A stretch of 64,000 nt of DNA from Bdellovibrionaceae bacterium UBA3535 (GCA_002376845.1 DFOS01000026.1:124001-188000), one strand, 5' to 3'; counted from the first letter of the stretch, positions 52,944 to 62,304 are shown. A program made the numbers and translations. The notes: generated by a model not told the origin, from the sequence alone.

Positions 52944-53531
52944 ATGAAAAAGTGCCTAATCGCATTGATGTTTTTAAGTTTACCGGCTATGGCCGCCAAA
53001 GTTGGCGCGACGGCCCCAAGTTTTAACTTGCCCAACCAAAGCGGCAAGCAAGTAAGCCTTGCTGACTACAAAGGAAAAACCGTAGTGCTCGAGTGGTTGA
53101 ACCACGAATGTCCTTACGTAAAAAAACACTACAATGCCGGCAATATGCAAGCGCTGCAAAAAAAGTATACCGGTAAGGATGTAGTATGGCTTTCCATCAT
53201 CTCTTCGGCACCTGGCAAGCAGGGCTATATGAAAGGCGAAGAAATCACTAAAGCGGTTGCAGAAAAGAAGGCAGCCCCCTCCCACGTATTGATCGATGCG
53301 GACGGCAAAGTAGGCAAAGCCTACAAGGCAAAAACTACCCCGCATATGTATGTGATCAATCCTGAAGGCACCCTGGTTTACGCTGGCGCTATTGATGACA
53401 AGCCAACTACTGACGTAGAGGACGTAAAGGGTGCGACGAACTATGTTGCCAATGCACTGGATGAATTGATGAATGGTAAAGAAATTTCCAAGTCCTACAC
53501 CAAAGCTTACGGCTGCTCGGTGAAATACTAG
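52944..53531 (+). CDS. Exported thioredoxin-fold (AhpC/TSA-like) protein
   Basis: 195 residues with signal peptide MKKCLIALMFLSLPAMA. The peroxiredoxin-like redoxin domain has APSFNLPNQSGKQVSLADYK and a single active-site Cys in LNHECPYVKKHY where most TlpA proteins carry CxxC; KTTPHMYVINPEG is the cis-Pro strand. A last Cys is in AYGCSVKY. GGAGGA seven bases before 52944 favours that ATG over 52938. The tight link to dsbD suggests it is reduced by DsbD and acts as a periplasmic peroxidase or thiol reductase. Confidence 0.88.
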   Translation: MKKCLIALMFLSLPAMAAKVGATAPSFNLPNQSGKQVSLADYKGKTVVLEWLNHECPYVKKHYNAGNMQALQKKYTGKDVVWLSIISSAPGKQGYMKGEEITKAVAEKKAAPSHVLIDADGKVGKAYKAKTTPHMYVINPEGTLVYAGAIDDKPTTDVEDVKGATNYVANALDELMNGKEISKSYTKAYGCSVKY

Positions 53532-53539
53532 TTCTTTTC

Positions 53540-53562
53540 AGGGCGTCCGTTGTAGGCGCCCT
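53540..53562 (+). terminator. Possible terminator after the dsbD operon
   Basis: AGGGCG and CGCCCT form a six-pair GC-rich stem with an 11-base loop, starting nine bases after the stop. The following T run is short (CTTTCC), so termination may be weak or factor-dependent. Confidence 0.45.
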
Positions 53563-53603
53563 AGCCTTTCCACTCGCTGGGGCAACAACTGATAATCTCA
53601 GAG

Positions 53604-53744
53604 ATGAAAGAGGGGATTAAATATACTTTGAACGATGAAAAGTATTATACTAGGGCCAATTCTAAAAAAGGTAGATACTTATTACGTATGCCTAAAACCA
53701 TACAAAAATTAAAACTAGAAGAAAAAATGCTTTGCAAAAAATAA
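53604..53744 (+). CDS. Possible 46-residue basic protein
   Basis: An ATG-to-TAA frame in an otherwise empty stretch encodes a Lys/Tyr-rich peptide opening MKEGIKYTLNDEKYYTRANS. Vague similarity of the pattern YYT...KKG...KLKLEEK to ribosomal protein bL33 is noticeable but not enough to assign it, and the zinc cysteines are missing. There is no clear ribosome binding site. It could be a degraded gene or chance. Confidence 0.22.
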   Translation: MKEGIKYTLNDEKYYTRANSKKGRYLLRMPKTIQKLKLEEKMLCKK

Positions 53745-53763
53745 GTGTCTTAATAGGAAAAAT

Positions 53764-54059
53764 TTGACATTACAAAACAGATATCAAGTCATAACTAAAC
53801 TGGACTTCCACTAAATGACCGGACGCAATACCGGAGGCTTGTGAGTAATTAGAAATCCGTATATCCTGTTCTATTGCGTCTTTGTAGGCTCGGGTTGCGA
53901 TTTATACATCGGGGTTTTGACCGTTTAACCTATTAGGCAAGGCGCTTTTTCCTCCCTGAAAGCCTAATAATTTGCAGATGAGCACTTTCAGTATATGAAA
54001 GAATTTTAGCCGTTAGCTATTGGCTTTGAGTTTTCATACAATAATGGCATCACCGATCT
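53764..54059. other. Structured non-coding region before the papain-like gene
   Basis: A TTGACA (53764-53769) opens the region. GACGCAATA (53822-53830) pairs perfectly with TATTGCGTC (53872-53880), and TATTAGGC (53931-53938) with GCCTAATA (53962-53969). A smaller AGCC/GGCT repeat follows near 54008-54024. Such nested long-range stems suggest a leader or a small RNA; I do not recognise a known riboswitch class. No reading frame explains the conservation of these arms. Confidence 0.4.
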
Positions 54060-55433
54060 GTGATTTTAAGAACGTTTATCTCTATCTATATCACTGTTTT
54101 TTCATTTTCCGCAGTTGCAAAGACATGGCAGTGTGCAGAACTTTTCCAGAGTAAAGAACTTTTACCACATCTCAATCAACGCAAAAGAATACTACCCCCA
54201 CCAAAACAGTGTTTAGGCACCTGTTATTTGGAGGCCTCTGTACTCGCATTAAACTACTTGGTCCGCGAAAACTTTGGAAGTGATTTTTCCGTCAGCCGAA
54301 CCGAAGCCATAAAATATATTGTATTGGAACGTTTGTCTCGAGCCTTTCTGAATATTGATGGTTTACGACTGCCAGCACGATATAAATATACAAAACAAAA
54401 AGATCACAATCGTGAGATTGTCGACCTCATCTCTGGGGGAAGTGCAGATTACACTCTTATCACATTGAAAAATAAAAAAATTATAACTGAAAAAAGATTG
54501 ACCTTTGCGCAACAAAGAGAAGAAAACCAAATCATTGATCAAACCCTAAACGAACTTAATTACAAAGTTCGAGAAATTATAAACTGGGACCACGGGCAAC
54601 AAAAAAATTCTAGAATTTTCTTTGAATATGTTATGGATCAGCTGGCAAAAGACTTTAACAATGAATGGCTTGTCGAACCATTATTAAGTATAAAGGAAAA
54701 TTGGAGTCAATCATATTTCGAGCGGTCTATAAGTGGGTTAAAAGACCTATTGGCACACCAGATTTTTAGACTGGAAAAGACCATTAAAGAGAATGAGCAA
54801 ATAATTGAACAGTTAAAAACATCGACTCGTAAAGATCTTAAAGTGATCGAAATCATTTTAAACAACAACGCCGGCATCAAAAAAAGTCGAGAACAGCTAA
54901 AGAAAACATTAAACATGGTAGCCATTGAACAAGAAAAGCATAGAAAACATTTGCAGGCCAAGGTTACTGCTCTTAAAAGGTGGCTATCCCGAAAGCTAAA
55001 GGTTGAAAACACCGAACTTTTTGAGTTTGAGGGTTTCGGCGCTAAGCAGATTCATCATCGTTTTGATACGAAAAAAAGTATCAATAGTCTTATAAATAAA
55101 ATGCAGATGTTTCTTGCAGAAGGTCAGCCCTTAATGATTCGCTACTTTCACGACCATAAACTTATGAGACAAATGGGAGAGTTTAAAGTTTTACATCCTG
55201 AACCGACAACTGGTACCATGAGGTATGCAAACCACTTGGCCCTGCTGGTCGGCTTCGAGAGAAATGAGTTCGGGGAAGTGACTCACTTTATTATACAGCA
55301 GAGTTGGGGCTACAGAACGGGCGCCAAGGGCTTGATGAGAATGTCTGTTTCTTATTTTGATAAATATGTGGACGAAGTTTACACTTTATATTTAGAAAAT
55401 CAGAATGATGTGAATGTTTATAGTGAGAATTAA
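54060..55433 (+). CDS. Exported papain-like (C1) protein with coiled-coil insertion
   Basis: 457 residues from a GTG. A signal peptide (FISIYITVFSFSAVA) leads to KQCLGTCYLEAS, matching the papain Q...C box with probable nucleophile C55. The His is H392 (YANHLALLVGFE), and IIQQSWGYRTGAKGLMRMS matches the NSWG box, but the catalytic Asn position is Gln414. Between Cys and His lie some 330 residues, far more than in papain, including a Lys/Glu coiled coil at about 235-320 (HQIFRLEKTIKENEQIIEQL). It is flanked by long non-coding stretches. Protease activity is likely but not certain. Confidence 0.7.
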   Translation: MILRTFISIYITVFSFSAVAKTWQCAELFQSKELLPHLNQRKRILPPPKQCLGTCYLEASVLALNYLVRENFGSDFSVSRTEAIKYIVLERLSRAFLNIDGLRLPARYKYTKQKDHNREIVDLISGGSADYTLITLKNKKIITEKRLTFAQQREENQIIDQTLNELNYKVREIINWDHGQQKNSRIFFEYVMDQLAKDFNNEWLVEPLLSIKENWSQSYFERSISGLKDLLAHQIFRLEKTIKENEQIIEQLKTSTRKDLKVIEIILNNNAGIKKSREQLKKTLNMVAIEQEKHRKHLQAKVTALKRWLSRKLKVENTELFEFEGFGAKQIHHRFDTKKSINSLINKMQMFLAEGQPLMIRYFHDHKLMRQMGEFKVLHPEPTTGTMRYANHLALLVGFERNEFGEVTHFIIQQSWGYRTGAKGLMRMSVSYFDKYVDEVYTLYLENQNDVNVYSEN

Positions 55434-55811
55434 AGCTATATTTGTTAAAATCTAAAAGTATCCCCTGCCTGATATGAGGAATCTTGCACTCTATTTCCTT
55501 GTATTTGACTTGCTTCTAAGTGAATTTCTTTGCTTTTTGATAGCCATAACAATGCTCTACCAGCCTTGTGTCTGATTTTAGATAAACCCCGCATCTAGCC
55601 TCAACTTAGGCTTCGTTTTCTTCCAACATTTCTAAATGATTTCTTCCTCAGAATCATCTAAACGCACATTAAAAACGTCAAAATCGAATATACTAAATAA
55701 CGTGCCTATTCAGGCAGGGTAGCTCTATTGAATTCCGGTCCCATACTGTCCGATCTGGTCGAAACTAAGATTTCTTGGTGTAGTGTCACATCAAGTCTAC
55801 TACGAATTGAC
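55434..55811. other. 378-base intergenic region between convergent genes
   Basis: No gene, RNA or convincing terminator seen. The sequence is AT-rich and separates the papain-like gene from the end of the pyr operon. A weak GTAGT/ACTAC repeat lies near its right end but lacks a T run. It may be decayed coding sequence, but no frame resembles a known protein. Confidence 0.4.
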
Positions 55812-56411
55812 TTACAATCCCTGCAAAAAGTCTTGAATCTTTTCCTTATCTGCTGCTGGCATCGAAGAAAGCTCAAGCATTTCTGGCATGGACAATAATG
55901 ATTTTACAGATAGATCTTCTTGCGAAAATAGGTCCTTTGATTTTTGTAGACCATAGGTAAAAATACTTATCAAACCGATGACATTAGCCCCTGCCTCTCG
56001 TAAAGCTTGTACAGCTTGCATGGAGCTTTTGCCAGTAGAAATTAAATCCTCAATGACGACTATTTTTTGCTCCGCCGTTAGCTTTCCCTCGATTTGATTG
56101 CCTTTGCCGTGCTCTTTCGCTGAAGAGCGTACATAGAGCATGGGCATATTTAGTTTCTGGGCCATAAAAGCGGCATGCGGAATGCCGGCAGTAGCTGTGC
56201 CTGCTAGAACTTGCGCCTCAGGAAAATTCTGCTGCAGTAAATCCACCAAACCATTCACAATGATTTCTCTTTCCTCAGGAAAAGATAAAAGCAATCGATT
56301 GTCGCAATAAATAGGAGAGCGAATGCCGCTCGCCCATGTAAAGCCAAAATCGGGGTCAATGCTAATGGCTCCTATCTTGGTTAAGATCTCCGCATACCTA
56401 GCTTTGGACAT
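55812..56411 (-). CDS. pyrE: Orotate phosphoribosyltransferase
   Basis: 199 residues; joins orotate and PRPP to make OMP. The PRPP loop is VVIEDLISTGKSSMQA, with AGTATAGIPHAAFMA and YVRSSAKEHGKGNQIEG as the flexible catalytic loop. The ATG at 56411 has AGGAG nine bases upstream and overlaps pyrF by 14 bases. Last gene of the pyr operon. Confidence 0.96.
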   Translation of the reverse strand: MSKARYAEILTKIGAISIDPDFGFTWASGIRSPIYCDNRLLLSFPEEREIIVNGLVDLLQQNFPEAQVLAGTATAGIPHAAFMAQKLNMPMLYVRSSAKEHGKGNQIEGKLTAEQKIVVIEDLISTGKSSMQAVQALREAGANVIGLISIFTYGLQKSKDLFSQEDLSVKSLLSMPEMLELSSMPAADKEKIQDFLQGL

Positions 56412-57090
56412 TTTCCATCTCCTGTACAATTTCATCCAAAGCCTGACTAGGATCCTCAGCTTTCGTGATGGACCTGCCAATTACTAAAAAATCCGCCTTA
56501 GCCTGTACGGCTTCAGCAGGCGTCATAATACGCTTTTGATCGTTTGTAGCATCTTGCTTGCGGCGAATCCCCGGACAGACACTAATGCATTTGGGCAATC
56601 TCTCTTTGACCAAGCGTAAATCTTTCGGCGAACAGACCACGCCCTGCATGCCAGAATCCATCGCGATTTGCGAGTAGCGCAAAACGGTCTCTTCCATGCT
56701 AGTTGAAATTCCTAAATCTTTTTGCATCATCTCTTCAGATGTGGAGGTCAATTGCGTGACGCCAATAAATAGTATGTGCTCAGGTCGATGCTTGGCAGCT
56801 TGCTGAAGCATTTCGCTTCCCCCGGCCACATGAAAGTTCAACATATCCATTGGTAACTGCAACAAAGACTGCGTTGCTTTTTCCACAGTGTTGGGAATGT
56901 CGTGCAACTTCAAATCTAAAAAAACTTTGAATCCTCTGTCTTTTAATTGATGTACAATGCTGGCGCCCTCTTTATAAAAAAGCTCCATGCCGACCTTTAC
57001 CCAGCGCAAGTCCTGTTCTAAAGGCCGCACAAAATCTAAGGCCGTAGCAGCGTCCGGAAAATCAAGAGCTAAAATAATCTTTTCGCGCAA
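56398..57090 (-). CDS. pyrF: Orotidine 5'-phosphate decarboxylase
   Basis: 230-residue TIM barrel converting OMP to UMP. The catalytic Lys-Asp array is in FKVFLDLKLHDIPNTVEKA, and LALDFPDAATAL opens the barrel; the phosphate site includes PGIRRKQDATNDQKR and LVIGRSIT. The start is TTG at 57090, with AAGGAG seven bases upstream and one base after the carB stop. An in-frame ATG at 57144 would lie inside carB and adds residues not typical of PyrF. Confidence 0.95.
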   Translation of the reverse strand: MREKIILALDFPDAATALDFVRPLEQDLRWVKVGMELFYKEGASIVHQLKDRGFKVFLDLKLHDIPNTVEKATQSLLQLPMDMLNFHVAGGSEMLQQAAKHRPEHILFIGVTQLTSTSEEMMQKDLGISTSMEETVLRYSQIAMDSGMQGVVCSPKDLRLVKERLPKCISVCPGIRRKQDATNDQKRIMTPAEAVQAKADFLVIGRSITKAEDPSQALDEIVQEMENVQS

Positions 57091-57091
57091 G

Positions 57092-60000
57092 TCAAATCTC
57101 CTTAAAGTCTCGAACTTTTTTAACCTGAAAGGCCAAAGATTCAATCACTGAAACCATGGCTCTAGCAGTATCCAGTGAAGTTAAACAAACCAAATTTCTC
57201 TCCACTGCCGCCCGGCGAATTTTAAAGCCATCCCGCGTGGGCATTTTGCCTTTGGTTAAGGTGTTCAAAATATATTGCGCCTTCCCGTCTTGAATCATAT
57301 CCAAGATATTGGGCGAGCCCTCTTCTACTTTTTTCAGACGTTTTACTTTTAGGCCCTTCGATTCTAAAAAGGCAGCGGTTCCACCGGTGGCCCAAATCTT
57401 TAAACCCAAATCCGCAAAGCGCTCAATGATGGGATAAGCCTCTTCTTTGTCTTTATCTGCTACTGTACATATTAGATTGCCAAAGGTGGGAACCTTCATG
57501 CCCGAGGCGATAAGGCCTTTATAAAGAGCCTTTTCCATACTGCGGTCACTCCCCATCACCTCACCGGTGGATTTCATTTCAGGTCCAAGATGGGTGTCCA
57601 CTTGCGTGAGCTTTGCAAAGGAAAAGACAGGAACTTTTACCGAGTAGGAATCCTTTGGCTCTTCATAGTAGCCGCTAGAAATTCCCATGCTGGACAGACT
57701 ATCTCCCAATATCGCACGGGTCGCAATTTTTGCCATGGGAATGCCGGTAACTTTGGATAAGAAAGGTACGGTTCTTGAGCTACGAGGATTGACTTCAATC
57801 ACATAAATATTGTCTTTATGTAATACAAATTGAATGTTTAGTATGCCTTTTACCTTTAACTCTTTACAAATTTTTGTGGTGATTGAAATGATATCTTCTT
57901 TGGTTTCGGGCTTCACCCTTCTAGGAGGATAAACAGCAATGGAATCACCGGAGTGTACACCCGCCCGTTCAATATGCTCCATAATGCCAGGGATAAAAAC
58001 ATCCTTACCGTCACTGATAGCATCCACCTCTAATTCTAAACCGATCATATAGCGGTCAATCAAGACGGGTTTGGCTGGATTGAGCTCCACCGCTTCATCA
58101 ATGTACCGCTCCAGCTCCTCGCTGGAATAAACAATCTCCATGGCTCGGCCGCCAAGGACATAGGAAGGACGAACCAATACTGGGTAGCCAAGCTCTTCGG
58201 CTACCGCTACGGCTTCTTGCTTGTTGGTCACCGATTTTCCTAGAGGCTGCGCGATATCTAATTTCTTTAGGAGTACTTCAAATTTCTTACGATCTTCGGT
58301 GCGATCAATATCCTCTAGCGACATTCCGAGAATTTCTACGCCGCGCTCTTTTAAATCTTCAGCTAGGTTAATGGCTGTCTGTCCGCCAAATTGCACAATC
58401 ACGCCCTTGGGTTTTTCCGTATCAATTACATGCATAACATCTTCGGTAGTGAGCGGATCAAAGTAGAGGCGATCCGAAGTAGAAAAATCCGTGGATACCG
58501 TTTCAGGATTGTTATTGATCACCAAGGCTTCATAGCCCATGGACTGAATGGCTTTCACGGCGTGAACCGTAGCATAATCAAACTCAATTCCCTGCCCGAT
58601 TCGAATGGGGCCTGAGCCTAAAACAAGAATCTTCTCTTTGCTTGAGGCAAAGGACTCGTTTTCTTCCTCATAGGTCGAATAAAAATACGGTGTGCTAGAG
58701 GCAAATTCAGCAGCACAAGTATCAACCATTTTATAAACCGGCATCAAATCGTTTTGTTTGCGAAAATCATAGACTTGTCTTTCTGTAAGCCCCGCCTTGC
58801 GTGCAATATAGGAGTCGGCAAAGCCCAAACGTTTTAAATCGTAGAGAGTCTCTTTTTCTAAGCTTGCGGAAATCTTTTTTTCTGCTTGAATGATTTTTTC
58901 TAATTTGCACAAAAAGAAAAGATCAATCTTCGTTGCCGAATGAATCTCTCTTAAATCACAGCCTTTGCGAATCAATTCGCTAACAACAAACAATCTTTCA
59001 TCCGTTGCCAAGGCAGCAATCTCTAAAAGCTCCGAGACTTCTTTGTTTTGCCATTTCTTATCTTCAATATGATCTAGGCCAAGCTCTAAAGAGCGCACGG
59101 CTTTGAGCATTGACTCCTCAAAGCAGCGGCCAATGGCCATAACCTCGCCCGTAGCTTTCATTTGCGTGCCGAGCTTTCTTAAACCCCCTGCAAATTTATC
59201 AAAGGGCCAGCGCGGAATTTTTGATACCACATAATCAATGCTCGGCTCAAAACAGGCGTAGGTGGTCTTCGTTACCGGGTTGATGATTTCATCCAAAGTG
59301 TAGCCGATGGCAATCTTTGCGGCGATTTTGGCAATGGGGTAGCCCGTCGCTTTGGAAGCCAGCGCCGAAGAGCGTGAAACCCTTGGGTTGACTTCAATCA
59401 CGTAATAATCAAAGGAGTCTGGATCAAGAGCCAACTGTACATTGCAGCCGCCTTCAATTTTTAAGGCGCGAATGATGCGAATCGAGGCGCTGCGAAGCAT
59501 TTGGTACTCGCGATCGGATAGCGTTTGCGAGGGGGCCACCACGATGGAATCCCCAGTGTGCACACCCACAGGATCAAAGTTTTCCATATTGCAGACCACG
59601 ATGCAGTTGTCGTTGGCATCTCGCATAACCTCGTATTCAATTTCTTTAAAACCGGCGATGGATTTTTCTACCAAGCACTGATTGATCGGCGAGTTTTCAA
59701 GTCCACTTTGCAAAATCTCGCGCAGCTCTTTTTCATTGGCAGCAATGCCGCCGCCGGTGCCACCCATGGTATAGGCCGGGCGAACAATGATAGGATAGGA
59801 AGTCTCTTCGGCAAATTTTAATCCCGCCTCAATATTATCCACAATATCACTTGGCGGAACGGGTTGATCGATTTTCTGCATCAAGCGGCGAAAGCGCTCA
59901 CGGTCTTCGGCTTTTTCAATCGCATTCAGACTAGTACCTAGAAGTCTTACACCCTCTTCTTTCAAAACTCCCGCTGCATCGAGCTCCATGGCAAGATTTA

Positions 60001-60286
60001 GTGCCGTTTGCCCGCCAAGACCGGCAAGCAAGGCATCCGGCTGCTCGCGCCGAATGACCTTGGTAACAAAATCCAAAGTTAAGGGTTCAATATAAATTTT
60101 GTCTGCCATCTCGGGGTCGGTCATGATGGTGGCCGGATTGGAGTTAATCAACACGACCTCAAGGCCCTCTTCTTTGAGCGCCTGGCATGCCTGGGTGCCG
60201 GCATAATCAAATTCTGCCGCCTGGCCAATGACGATGGGACCCGAGCCAATCACCAAAACTTTTTTTACATCTTGCAGTTTAGGCAT
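57092..60286 (-). CDS. carB: Carbamoyl-phosphate synthase large subunit
   Basis: 1064 residues, the usual length. Two homologous ATP-grasp halves are readable: VLVIGSGPIVIGQAAEFDYA and VRPAYTMGGTGGG in the first, ILVLGSGPIRIGQGIEFDYA and VRPSYVLGGRAM in the second. The C-terminal MGS-like allosteric domain (ADLGLKIWATGGTAAFLE) binds UMP or ornithine in E. coli. It uses ammonia from CarA, bicarbonate and two ATP. It overlaps carA by eight bases. Confidence 0.98.
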   Translation of the reverse strand: MPKLQDVKKVLVIGSGPIVIGQAAEFDYAGTQACQALKEEGLEVVLINSNPATIMTDPEMADKIYIEPLTLDFVTKVIRREQPDALLAGLGGQTALNLAMELDAAGVLKEEGVRLLGTSLNAIEKAEDRERFRRLMQKIDQPVPPSDIVDNIEAGLKFAEETSYPIIVRPAYTMGGTGGGIAANEKELREILQSGLENSPINQCLVEKSIAGFKEIEYEVMRDANDNCIVVCNMENFDPVGVHTGDSIVVAPSQTLSDREYQMLRSASIRIIRALKIEGGCNVQLALDPDSFDYYVIEVNPRVSRSSALASKATGYPIAKIAAKIAIGYTLDEIINPVTKTTYACFEPSIDYVVSKIPRWPFDKFAGGLRKLGTQMKATGEVMAIGRCFEESMLKAVRSLELGLDHIEDKKWQNKEVSELLEIAALATDERLFVVSELIRKGCDLREIHSATKIDLFFLCKLEKIIQAEKKISASLEKETLYDLKRLGFADSYIARKAGLTERQVYDFRKQNDLMPVYKMVDTCAAEFASSTPYFYSTYEEENESFASSKEKILVLGSGPIRIGQGIEFDYATVHAVKAIQSMGYEALVINNNPETVSTDFSTSDRLYFDPLTTEDVMHVIDTEKPKGVIVQFGGQTAINLAEDLKERGVEILGMSLEDIDRTEDRKKFEVLLKKLDIAQPLGKSVTNKQEAVAVAEELGYPVLVRPSYVLGGRAMEIVYSSEELERYIDEAVELNPAKPVLIDRYMIGLELEVDAISDGKDVFIPGIMEHIERAGVHSGDSIAVYPPRRVKPETKEDIISITTKICKELKVKGILNIQFVLHKDNIYVIEVNPRSSRTVPFLSKVTGIPMAKIATRAILGDSLSSMGISSGYYEEPKDSYSVKVPVFSFAKLTQVDTHLGPEMKSTGEVMGSDRSMEKALYKGLIASGMKVPTFGNLICTVADKDKEEAYPIIERFADLGLKIWATGGTAAFLESKGLKVKRLKKVEEGSPNILDMIQDGKAQYILNTLTKGKMPTRDGFKIRRAAVERNLVCLTSLDTARAMVSVIESLAFQVKKVRDFKEI

Positions 60287-61361
60287 GCTCGACTCCTTTA
60301 AATTTTGCTATGCGCTGAAAAAACTCATCAAAAAGGTAAGCATTGTCGCCAGGGCCGGGCTGCGCCTCCGGATGGTATTGCACAGAAAAAATATTGAGCT
60401 TTTTGTGTTGCAAGCCCTCCACGCTTTGATCGTTCATGGAAATATGGCTTACTTCTAAATCGGTATCTTTTAAAGATTCTTCAATGATTGAATAGGAATG
60501 GTTTTGCGCCGACATATTGACTTTATTTAAGGCCAAATCTTTTACCGGATGATTGGAGCCGCGGTGACCAAATTTTAATTTTTCTACTTTTGCACCAAAG
60601 GCTACAGCTAATAGTTGGTGCCCCAAACAAATTCCCATGATGGGCAGCTTGTCTTTTACGGCATGGATGAAATCACTCGCGCCTTTTACATCTCGAGGAT
60701 CGCCCGGGCCATTGGAAAGTAAGATCGCATCCACTTCGGCATTTAAAACTTCCTCGGCAGGAGTATCGTAAGGAAATAAAATCACTTCCGCCCCGCGGTG
60801 CAAAAGCTCCTTAATGATGCCGCGTTTGCAGCCATAGTCCATCACTGCAATTCGGTAAGAATTTCCAGGGAAATGCTGCGGACTTTTGGTCGATACCGTG
60901 GCGACCTGATCGCGAGGCAATTCTTGCTTTAAAGACTCTAAGATTTCGGTCTCTTTTGCCGGGTCAAAATATATTGCCCCCTTCATGGTGCCGTGCTCGC
61001 GGATTTTGCGAGTCAGCTTGCGAGTATCAATGCCGCTTAGTGCAGGTATGTCGTATTTTTTTAACATCTCTGACAAACTTTTTGTGGAGCGCCAGTTGGA
61101 AGGGATCTCCGTATAGTCACGCATCACAAAGCCTTGCACAAAGGGACGCACCGATTGGAAGTCATCGCGGTTTACCCCGTAATTGCCAATCAGAGGGTAG
61201 GTCATATTGATGATTTGCCCGCAATACGAAGGATCGGTCAAAATTTCTTGGTAGCCTGTTAGCCCTGTATTGAATACCACTTCGCCTAGACTTTGTTTTT
61301 CACTGCCAAAGGAGTCGCCCTGAAAATTGGTGCCGTCTTCAAGAATTAAGTAAGCTTTCAC
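60279..61361 (-). CDS. carA: Carbamoyl-phosphate synthase small (glutaminase) subunit
   Basis: 360 residues. The N-terminal CarA domain (YLILEDGTNFQGDSFG, GYQEILTDPSYCGQII) is followed by a class I glutaminase with nucleophile Cys in MGICLGHQLLAVAFG and His/Glu in VQYHPEAQPGPGD. It starts with GTG at 61361, AGGAGG eight bases upstream, overlapping pyrB by 23 bases. Confidence 0.97.
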   Translation of the reverse strand: MKAYLILEDGTNFQGDSFGSEKQSLGEVVFNTGLTGYQEILTDPSYCGQIINMTYPLIGNYGVNRDDFQSVRPFVQGFVMRDYTEIPSNWRSTKSLSEMLKKYDIPALSGIDTRKLTRKIREHGTMKGAIYFDPAKETEILESLKQELPRDQVATVSTKSPQHFPGNSYRIAVMDYGCKRGIIKELLHRGAEVILFPYDTPAEEVLNAEVDAILLSNGPGDPRDVKGASDFIHAVKDKLPIMGICLGHQLLAVAFGAKVEKLKFGHRGSNHPVKDLALNKVNMSAQNHSYSIIEESLKDTDLEVSHISMNDQSVEGLQHKKLNIFSVQYHPEAQPGPGDNAYLFDEFFQRIAKFKGVEHA

Positions 61362-62247
61362 TGGCTTTTCCTCCTAGAATCTTATCAATAATTGCCATTC
61401 GCACAAAAGTACCATTTTCTACCTGCTGATCAATGGTCACATTCTTTTTTTCAATGAGGGAGCTGGCAATTTCTTTGTCCCGAATGAAGGGCCCTGGATG
61501 CATGACGATGGAGCCTGGCTTCATTTGCTTGTAGCGTGCTTCCGTCAGACCGTAGACCTCGTGATATTGCTCATTGGTCATGGCCTGCATACTTGCGTGG
61601 CGCTCATTTTGTACTCGCATCAGGTACAAGACATCCACGCTCTCCAAAAGATCATCCATTCGGTAATTTTCATAGCCATCAAGACTTTGATTATCTATAG
61701 GGCAAAGGTAAGTCTGCACCGGAAAGTGCTGCCACATCTGCAAATGCGAGGCAACGACGCGCGAGTGCTGTATGTCGCCAACAAAGGCAATTTTTAGATT
61801 TTCCAGCGAGCCAAAGCGCTCTTCTATGCTCATTAAATCCAGCAAAGCTTGTGTGGGATGCGCGGACTGCCCCGAGCCTGCGTTGATGATTGGCATCTTG
61901 ATTTGTCTAGCTAGCTCTTTTAGCTTTTCTACCTCTTGCGAGGCGCGCAGCACACAGGCCTTCACACCGATCGACTCAAGTGTTTTCAAAGTATCGTAGA
62001 GAGTTTCGCCTTTTTTTATGCTAGAAGCCGTAGCATCAATATAAATGGGATGCAGACCCAATTTTTGCTCCGCCACCTCAAAGGAGACGCGGGTGCGCGT
62101 GGAGGCTTCTAAAAAGAGATTGGCGATGCTATGAAGTTCCGATAAAAAAAATGGGACCTGAGGTCCCTTTTTAAATATTGAGGCATTTTTTATAATTTCG
62201 CGAAAATCTTCGCTATTCCATTCTTCAAAATCGATCAGGTGCTTCAT
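61339..62247 (-). CDS. pyrB: Aspartate carbamoyltransferase catalytic subunit
   Basis: 302 residues. The carbamoyl-phosphate site is FLEASTRTRVSFEVAEQKLG (STRTR motif), with SSIKKGETLYDTLKTLES supplying the Ser/Lys loop and HPTQALLDL and the aspartate-binding PGPFIRD also present. No pyrI regulatory-chain gene is seen. First gene of pyrB-carA-carB-pyrF-pyrE. A possible promoter, TTGTCT with TAGTAT 16 bases later, lies just upstream. Confidence 0.97.
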   Translation of the reverse strand: MKHLIDFEEWNSEDFREIIKNASIFKKGPQVPFFLSELHSIANLFLEASTRTRVSFEVAEQKLGLHPIYIDATASSIKKGETLYDTLKTLESIGVKACVLRASQEVEKLKELARQIKMPIINAGSGQSAHPTQALLDLMSIEERFGSLENLKIAFVGDIQHSRVVASHLQMWQHFPVQTYLCPIDNQSLDGYENYRMDDLLESVDVLYLMRVQNERHASMQAMTNEQYHEVYGLTEARYKQMKPGSIVMHPGPFIRDKEIASSLIEKKNVTIDQQVENGTFVRMAIIDKILGGKASESLLNS

Positions 62248-62304
62248 CCTGAGTACTTATACTACAAAAGGGTGGGCCAAAGACAAGCTTTTTTTGGCGC
62301 GAAT

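Noticed and set aside
55700..55790. Possible tRNA-like sequence
   Set aside because: No acceptor pairing, no TTCGANNC loop and no cloverleaf could be drawn.
57091..57144. ATG at 57144 as the pyrF start
   Set aside because: It would add 18 residues not found in PyrF; the TTG at 57090 has AAGGAG at ideal spacing right after the carB stop.
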